A DNA stretch of 19,129 nt from Oscillatoria sp. Prado101 (GTDB lineage: Bacteria; Cyanobacteriota; Cyanobacteriia; Cyanobacteriales; Oscillatoriaceae). The stretch is from the NCBI GenBank assembly GCA_025454445.1, contig JALOOK010000010.1, positions 1 through 19,129 on the forward strand. The letters are read 5' to 3'. This document shows, piece after piece, positions 15,310 to 19,129 of the stretch (its first letter is position 1; each line of letters opens with the position of its first letter). The translations under genes and the position numbers were made by a program. Under the pieces are notes generated by a model. The model was not told the origin of the DNA. It saw nothing but the letters and a program-made list of their open reading frames with translations, and searched no databases.

Positions 15310-15392
15310 TCCCGCCCGCCGGTGACGCCCCCTTCCAGGCGTTGCGCATTCGCCGGATCGCAGGTTTGCAGGGGCTCGTTCTTAGGTTAAGA

Positions 15393-15570
15393 CATGGGCA
15401 TTGGGCATGACGCAAAAGGGGATTGGGGACTGGGGATTGGGCATGACGCAAAAGGGGATTGGGCATTGGGGATTGGGCATTGGGCGATCGGGCATGATCG
15501 CATTGGGCATGATCGCATTGGGCATGATCGCATTGGGGATTGGGGATTGGGGATTGGGCATGATCGCATT
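15393..15570. repeat. Heptamer-type repeat (STRR-like) array with nested 15-bp repeats
   Basis: Runs of GGGCATT, GGGGATT and GGGGACT, the heptamer style of cyanobacterial short tandemly repeated repetitive sequences. A longer unit, GGGCATGACGCAAAAGGGGATT, appears twice near 15403-15460. The 15-mer GGGCATGATCGCATT is in tandem at 15490, 15505 and 15520, with a fourth copy at 15556. Open frames on both strands here (PNPQSPIPN-like or LGIGD-like) are a by-product of the repeat. Confidence 0.9.
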
Positions 15571-15582
15571 GCTCGTAGTCTG

Positions 15583-15624
15583 ATGCGCCTGGGGCCATGC
15601 GCCTGGGGCCATGCGCCTGGGGCC
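15583..15624. repeat. Three tandem 14-bp repeats (ATGCGCCTGGGGCC)
   Basis: Three exact copies at 15583, 15597 and 15611, followed by the partial copy ATGCGC. They start only 12 bases after the heptamer array but have a different unit. Confidence 0.9.
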
Positions 15625-16066
15625 ATGCGCATTAATATGCCCTAACAGACTCAAGCGAGTATCACTCGAATGCGCTACTCCAGTTAAGCGTCACAAAAAA
15701 AAGCGACTGTCCGCCGGCTTCCTGTTCTCGCTATACCTATCAGTAGGTTCAAGGCATCTCTCTCGCGAGCAGCCCCCTTATGGGAAACCGCAAAGCGGTA
15801 ACAGGCTGGTTCCTTTGAATCTGCCGGCTTTTCGCCGACCGCACTATTAGGAATGGTGCGAGATAGTAGCTAAACAGACAGAAGCCAACATTTCCGCAAC
15901 GCGCTCACCGGCTTGCGGTTGCCAGCGATAGCGCCAGCGAAAACAGCAAAATATACGATCCTAAACTCCAGCTTTGTGGGCGGTATTACCACCCGCATAA
16001 AAAGCAATACTTTATTTTCTTATAACTAATATAAGTTGCCTTTTTTGGAGGCAATCACTTCGGAAC

Positions 16067-16097
16067 TGCGCACACCGCCACCGATGAAAATTGTCCC
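16067..16097. repeat. Dispersed repeat copy B (TGCGCACACCGCCA...TTGTCCC)
   Basis: Second copy of the sequence at 707-738, sharing TGCGCACACCGCCA and then GATGAAAATTGTCCC. Confidence 0.5.
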
Positions 16098-16187
16098 CTG
16101 GGCTGGGCGATATCCGTGGGTGCCATCGGCACTACAAGACTATTTTCAAGTCAGAGTCCCGTAACGAGGAAACAAATATAAGGCGTA

Positions 16188-16208
16188 GGACAGGCGTTCC
16201 CTCCGACC
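16188..16208. repeat. Dispersed repeat GGACAGGCGTTCCCTCCGACC
   Basis: It differs by one base from the copy at 2682-2702 and lies immediately before a GGGCTAAAGCCC palindrome. Confidence 0.5.
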
Positions 16209-16212
16209 TCGG

Positions 16213-16236
16213 TAGGGCTAAAGCCCAACTACAAAC
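16213..16236. repeat. Single GGGCTAAAGCCC palindromic repeat
   Basis: TAGGGCTAAAGCCC followed by AACTACAAAC. It is the same unit as the four-copy array at 766-860. Confidence 0.85.
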
Positions 16237-16263
16237 CTTTTCAAGTCAGAGCCTCCAAAGCCG

Positions 16264-16287
16264 CGTTCCCAGCTTGAGCTGGGAACG
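16264..16287. repeat. Perfect palindrome CGTTCCCAGCT-TG-AGCTGGGAACG
   Basis: Eleven-base arms with a two-base centre. GTTCCCAG...CTGGGAAC palindromes are a frequent intergenic repeat type in cyanobacteria (general knowledge). It is followed by the short repeats GTAACGAGGGGAA and ATAACGAGGGGAAAA. Confidence 0.8.
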
Positions 16288-16436
16288 AGAGTACGAGAGT
16301 AACGAGGGGAAGGAGAATAACGAGGGGAAAATTTGTAACGCCAGTCCTGATTTAAAGATAGCTTCAACGAAATCAGATAGAACGATGGCTGGGAAAGCCG
16401 CCATCGGGATAGCAAAAAAAATAATTAATCTCTGCT

Positions 16437-17507
16437 ATGAACAGAATGTCCGATACCAAAAACCACTGTTGCAATCGGCTACATCCGATTTTCTGTATCC
16501 TCCCCCCTTACATGTTGCGCAACCTCGCCGAACGCGGCACCCCGGCGCAGCGCAACTGGGCTTTTAGAACATTAACTCTGTCGGAACAGTTTCGCGGGCG
16601 GCGCATGACACTGGGCAACCTAGCGGCAAAAGCAATCACACCGGCGGGCGAGAAGCGCCGCACAATTTATGATGCCCAAAATGGTACTAAACTCCCCGGA
16701 AAATTAGTGCGCGGTGAGGGAGATCCCCCAACCGGCGACCCAGCGGTAGACGAAGCCTACGACGGCTCCGGTGCCACCTATGACTTGTACGCTGAAATTT
16801 TCCAGCGCAATTCCATCGACGACCGGGGCATGCGTCTGGACTCCACTGTTCATTACGATCGGGAGTATGACAACGCCTTTTGGGACGGCAGCCAGATGGT
16901 TTATGGCGATGGGGATGGGGAGCTTTTTGAGCGCTTTACCAAAGCAATTGATGTCATTGGTCACGAGCTAACCCACGGCGTAACGGAACATGAAGCAGGT
17001 CTGATTTATGCAGGTCAGCCCGGAGCGCTGAATGAGTCTTTTTCTGATGTCTTCGGTTCCTTGGTGAAACAGTGGGTGATCAATCAGACAGCGGACGAAG
17101 CTGACTGGATTATTGGAGCCGGTCTGTTTACCTCCAAAGTCAGAGGCGCAGGCATTCGCTCCATGAAAGCACCCGGCACCGCATACGACGACCCAGTGCT
17201 CGGAAAAGATCCCCAGCCGGCTCACATGAAAGACTATTACAGGGGTTCAGAAGATAACGGCGGCGTGCATATCAACTCAGGGATTCCCAACCGCGCCTTT
17301 TATTTGGCTGCAATTGAAATTGGCGGCTACGCCTGGGAAAAAGCAGGGAAAATCTGGTACATCACTTTGCGCGACCGGCTGCGCCCCTGGTCAAATTTCA
17401 ACCGGGCTGCCAATCTCACCATTGCCGTCGCCGGCGAACTTTACAGCGAGGGAAGTCGGGAGCAGAACGCAGTCCGCAACGCCTGGAAACAAGTGGGGGT
17501 AATTTAG
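16437..17507 (+). CDS. Protealysin-like M4 metalloprotease
   Basis: The protein has 356 residues from ATG 16437. A second ATG three codons on (16446) is possible, and neither has a clear ribosome site. The zinc-binding HELTH (H176, E177, H180) is followed by the third ligand E200 in ALNESFSD, 24 residues after H176 as in thermolysin. The catalytic histidine is H278 in GGVHINSGIPNRAF. The N-terminus has no signal peptide. It carries a short propeptide with PPYMLRNLAERG, the mark of protealysin-like precursors, instead of the long FTP-type prosequence of secreted thermolysins. It is probably made as a proenzyme and cleaves itself. It converges on an emfourin-like inhibitor gene, with an identical copy of the 51-bp palindromic element between them. 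Confidence 0.95.
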   Translation: MNRMSDTKNHCCNRLHPIFCILPPYMLRNLAERGTPAQRNWAFRTLTLSEQFRGRRMTLGNLAAKAITPAGEKRRTIYDAQNGTKLPGKLVRGEGDPPTGDPAVDEAYDGSGATYDLYAEIFQRNSIDDRGMRLDSTVHYDREYDNAFWDGSQMVYGDGDGELFERFTKAIDVIGHELTHGVTEHEAGLIYAGQPGALNESFSDVFGSLVKQWVINQTADEADWIIGAGLFTSKVRGAGIRSMKAPGTAYDDPVLGKDPQPAHMKDYYRGSEDNGGVHINSGIPNRAFYLAAIEIGGYAWEKAGKIWYITLRDRLRPWSNFNRAANLTIAVAGELYSEGSREQNAVRNAWKQVGVI

Positions 17508-17537
17508 CCAGCAAGTAGGAAGTAGCCTCAGGTACTG

Positions 17538-17588
17538 AGAAACCCGGTTTCTTAAAGAAACCGGGTTTCTTAAAGAAACCCGGTTTCT
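17538..17588. terminator. 51-bp triple palindrome, probable bidirectional terminator (copy 2)
   Basis: Identical over all 51 bases to the element at 13508-13558. It lies in the 84-base gap between the M4 protease stop (17507) and the convergent inhibitor stop (17592). Confidence 0.75.
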
Positions 17589-17591
17589 GGT

Positions 17592-17891
17592 TTACTTTTG
17601 GCGTGCCGCCGCCAACAGCCATTCAATAAGCGGTCGCAAGCGGGCTGGCAGTGCTGGCTCGCTAACTGTAACTGTGTGTTGCTGACCGTTTTCTTCCACC
17701 GCTAGCCGGTACTGAAAGCGGTCAGCACCGGCAGTGGGGGACGTGATGCTGGGAGGGAGGTGAAAGAAATCAGCTGCCTCAACTAGCCGGCGCAGCTGAT
17801 TCGCCTCTTCTGGGGGGAGGGTGCTGGTGTCGGCAACTGTTGCCAGCCGCATGCCGGCAAAGCCGCCAGTCCGTTCAAAATTAATCCGCAT
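17592..17891 (-). CDS. Emfourin-like inhibitor of protealysin-type M4 proteases
   Basis: The protein has 99 residues from ATG 17891 (MRINFERTGGFAGMRL). The N-terminal strand with the RTGGFAG motif, the acidic helix (LPPEEANQLRRLVEAADFF) and the later strand pattern (DRFQYRLAVEENGQQHTVTVSE) fit the emfourin family. That family was first described as a protein inhibitor encoded next to protealysin in Serratia. It should bind the neighbouring M4 enzyme in the cytoplasm and keep it off (inference from family and position). Unlike the Serratia arrangement, where the genes lie in one operon, here they are tail to tail. The upstream neighbour on the same strand is mtnD, 31 bp away, so the inhibitor is probably co-transcribed with it. 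No good Shine-Dalgarno is seen. Confidence 0.85.
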   Translation of the reverse strand: MRINFERTGGFAGMRLATVADTSTLPPEEANQLRRLVEAADFFHLPPSITSPTAGADRFQYRLAVEENGQQHTVTVSEPALPARLRPLIEWLLAAARQK

Positions 17892-17922
17892 AGTGCCGGT
17901 GGAAAATTTAAAATTTCCTCTT

Positions 17923-18468
17923 TCATTGAGCGCGAAAACTGATTTGGGTGTCGGTGTATTGGGGCACCCAGCCTGCGGCGGTGGTAAAGTATCGGACTGC
18001 TTTGATTTGTAGCGACGCAGCGGGACAGAACCAGTGTTCGGTGCCGGCAGGTATGTTGATATATTCGCCCGCTCGCACGAGCAGTTCCACCTGGCTGCCA
18101 TCCGGTCGCACGAAGCCGAAAATTCCCCCCCCATCCAGGATGTAGAGCGCTTCGCTCTCTGTGTGGGTGTGGGGGCGGTGACAGCTGGCAATCAGTGGGT
18201 AGAGATTCGGCGATCCCGGGTGCAACAGCATCAAGTCGCGCCACACACAGCCGGCGGAGCGCTTCACTTCCTCGAAGTGGCTGCTAACGGCACCGAGCAC
18301 TTGTGTTTTCTCCTGATGTGAAAGTGTGTCTTTTTCTAGCAGTCCCGCCAGCTCCAGTTTCTTCCCTACAGGACAGTGTTTCAGCTCGACATTCAAGGGA
18401 GCCAATTCGCGGGTTATATCGCTGATTTCGCTGTGGTTCGTACTGTTTTCCAGCCGGAGGATCGCCAT
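17923..18468 (-). CDS. mtnD: Acireductone dioxygenase (methionine salvage)
   Basis: The protein has 181 residues from ATG 18468, the usual size for this enzyme (about 180). It is a single cupin domain. The metal ligands are H100, H102 and E106 in HTHTESEALYILDGGG, plus H145 in INIPAGTEHWF. The C-terminal KAVRYFTTAAGWVPQYT is typical. It oxidises 1,2-dihydroxy-3-keto-5-methylthiopentene to 4-methylthio-2-oxobutanoate and formate when iron-bound, a late step in recycling methylthioadenosine to methionine. No other methionine-salvage gene is in the window. It precedes the inhibitor gene by 31 bp on the same strand. No clear Shine-Dalgarno is visible. Confidence 0.93.
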   Translation of the reverse strand: MAILRLENSTNHSEISDITRELAPLNVELKHCPVGKKLELAGLLEKDTLSHQEKTQVLGAVSSHFEEVKRSAGCVWRDLMLLHPGSPNLYPLIASCHRPHTHTESEALYILDGGGIFGFVRPDGSQVELLVRAGEYINIPAGTEHWFCPAASLQIKAVRYFTTAAGWVPQYTDTQISFRAQ

Positions 18469-18813
18469 AATCTAAAAAAAATGTTAAGTTACGTTAACGG
18501 ACAGAATATCGCAAATGTGGCGCTTTTGGGCTAAAGCCCAACTACAAACATGCCTTCCCATCCCCCCGACACCGGCAGCCGGTGCGGACTTTTGACAGAT
18601 CGGCTTTCGCCACAGCCAGTCCCACGCCCACCGGCCCCACTTCCCGTGGAGCGGGATTCTAGCAGACTTCCTAACTCTATAATACTATATCCCGATAGAC
18701 AAACCGGGGATTGCCAACTGACTTTCTGGGGGTGGGTGGCCCTGTGCCGGTGGGCCGGTAGCAATTTGAGAGGAAGGAAAAATTTGTCTGAGTGAAACAA
18801 TGACTACCTTTTA
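18469..18813. other. Intergenic region upstream of mtnD
   Basis: No gene is supported; overlapping frames on both strands have no start signals. It contains one GGGCTAAAGCCC repeat (18528-18549) and the palindrome CACCGGC-A-GCCGGTG (18570-18584). The promoter of mtnD should lie in the first 100 bases, but no strong match is seen. Confidence 0.5.
18528..18549. repeat. Single GGGCTAAAGCCC palindromic repeat
   Basis: GGGCTAAAGCCC with the AACTACAAAC tail. It is the same unit as at 766-860 and 16213-16236, here 60 bases upstream of the mtnD start. Confidence 0.85.
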
Positions 18814-18822
18814 TGGTATAAT
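18814..18822 (+). promoter_or_regulatory. Extended -10 promoter element
   Basis: TGG-TATAAT is a perfect -10 box with the extended TG. It lies 38 bases before the ATG of the small ORF at 18860. A weak -35 (TGAAAC, 18793-18798) is 18 bases upstream. Confidence 0.5.
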
Positions 18823-18859
18823 TGCGAGTTCTATCTCCGAACCTTAGGGGATTTTACCC

Positions 18860-19093
18860 ATGAAGGGCTGTTACCGAGAGAGGGAACGAGCAATACTGCA
18901 CCCTGCTGCTACCGGCATCCCACATTTCTGTGACGCACCAGAGTTGACAACAACGCTTATCGAACTGAAGCTCAATAGGGAAGCCTTCCCGCTTACAGAA
19001 CGAGATGTGCTGGTTTTTGTCAGCGAAATCTTCGTAGTAGGGCTTCAGCCCAAAAAGGTTCGTAGTAGGGCTTCAGCCCAAAAAGGTTCGTAG
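18860..19093 (+). CDS. Small unrecognised protein ending in repeat DNA
   Basis: A 77-residue frame from ATG 18860, with AGGGGA 8 bases upstream and an extended -10 promoter 38 bases before it. The first 57 residues (with HFCDAPELTTTLIELKLNREAF) look like ordinary soluble protein, and no family is recognised. From about residue 58 the frame reads through the 28-bp repeat array (VVGLQPKKVRSRASAQKGS), so the natural C-terminus was probably lost or replaced when the array formed. It may be a real short gene, a truncated remnant, or chance. Confidence 0.4.
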   Translation: MKGCYRERERAILHPAATGIPHFCDAPELTTTLIELKLNREAFPLTERDVLVFVSEIFVVGLQPKKVRSRASAQKGS

Positions 19094-19129
19094 TAGGGCT
19101 TCAGCCCAAAAAGGTTCGTAGTAGGGCTT
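19033..19129. repeat. 28-bp tandem repeat array with GGGCTTCAGCCC palindrome, cut by window end
   Basis: The unit CGTAGTAGGGCTTCAGCCC followed by AAAAAGGTT repeats exactly at 19033, 19061 and 19089. A fourth unit starting at 19117 is cut by the window edge. The core TAGGGCTTCAGCCC resembles the GGGCTAAAGCCC family elsewhere in the window but has a different linker. Confidence 0.9.

Larger units (their letters stand above)
15625..16436. other. Non-coding stretch with hairpins and dispersed repeats
   Basis: No gene is supported. The open frame at 15611-15850 starts inside the 14-bp repeats and has no ribosome site. Visible structures are CGAGT-ATC-ACTCG (15656-15668), CTCGCGAG (15762-15769), ACCGC-AAA-GCGGT (15787-15799) and TTGCCT...AGGCAA near 16035-16053. 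Dispersed repeats lie at 16067-16097, 16188-16208, 16213-16236 and 16264-16287. Two related segments, CAAGTCAGAG..., occur at about 16148 and 16240. The last 150 bases before the protease gene show no clear promoter. Confidence 0.5.

Noticed and set aside
15387..15654. Several open frames on both strands encoding PNPQSPIPN- or LGIGD-like peptides
   Set aside because: They are translations of the heptamer array in different frames. None has a start signal or non-repeat sequence.
15611..15850. 79-codon frame with a basic product
   Set aside because: It starts inside the 14-bp repeats, lacks a ribosome site and matches no family I know.
19033..19129. CRISPR array at the right edge
   Set aside because: The whole 28-bp unit repeats exactly with no variable spacer, so it is a plain tandem repeat.

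Overview
The window looks like a chromosome segment from a filamentous cyanobacterium, probably of the Microcoleus/Oscillatoria type (inference). Three things point there. One GAF domain has the DXCF and second-cysteine arrangement of a cyanobacteriochrome. A groEL2-type chaperonin gene stands without groES behind a perfect CIRCE operator. Heptamer-type repeats (GGGGATT/GGGCATT) and several palindromic repeat families fill the gaps.

Layout. Positions 1-381 (minus) hold the N-terminal end of a protein built of about 43-residue NPDL-type repeats. A repeat-rich gap follows. Positions 1387-1926 (plus) encode a TPR protein with a C-terminal membrane anchor, and its stop codon overlaps that of a convergent HEAT-repeat protein (1923-2579, minus). 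After an 870-base gap come four plus-strand genes in a row, each starting with a closely related receiver domain: a 1919-residue REC/PAS/GAF/cyanobacteriochrome/kinase/REC protein (3451-9210), a REC-histidine kinase (9328-10551), a PleD-like REC-GGDEF diguanylate cyclase (10834-11913) and a second REC-histidine kinase (12194-13498). Together they look like a soluble light-sensing phosphorelay with a c-di-GMP output (inference).

Positions 13566-15251 (minus) are groEL2 with an eight-fold GGM tail and CIRCE upstream. An 1.1-kb non-coding stretch then carries heptamer, 15-bp and 14-bp tandem repeats and other palindromes. It leads to a protealysin-like M4 metalloprotease (16437-17507, plus), which converges on a gene for an emfourin-like inhibitor of such proteases (17592-17891, minus). 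Upstream of the inhibitor, 31 bp away on the same strand, lies an acireductone dioxygenase gene, mtnD (17923-18468). The right edge has a small unrecognised ORF behind a good -10 box, running into a 28-bp repeat array cut by the window end.

The most striking points are the dual-cysteine cyanobacteriochrome domain buried in the giant kinase, intergenic-type repeat DNA inserted in frame into the ATP-binding domains of two kinases at the same domain position, and identical 51-bp triple-palindrome elements at two separate convergent gene ends, where they probably act as two-way terminators.
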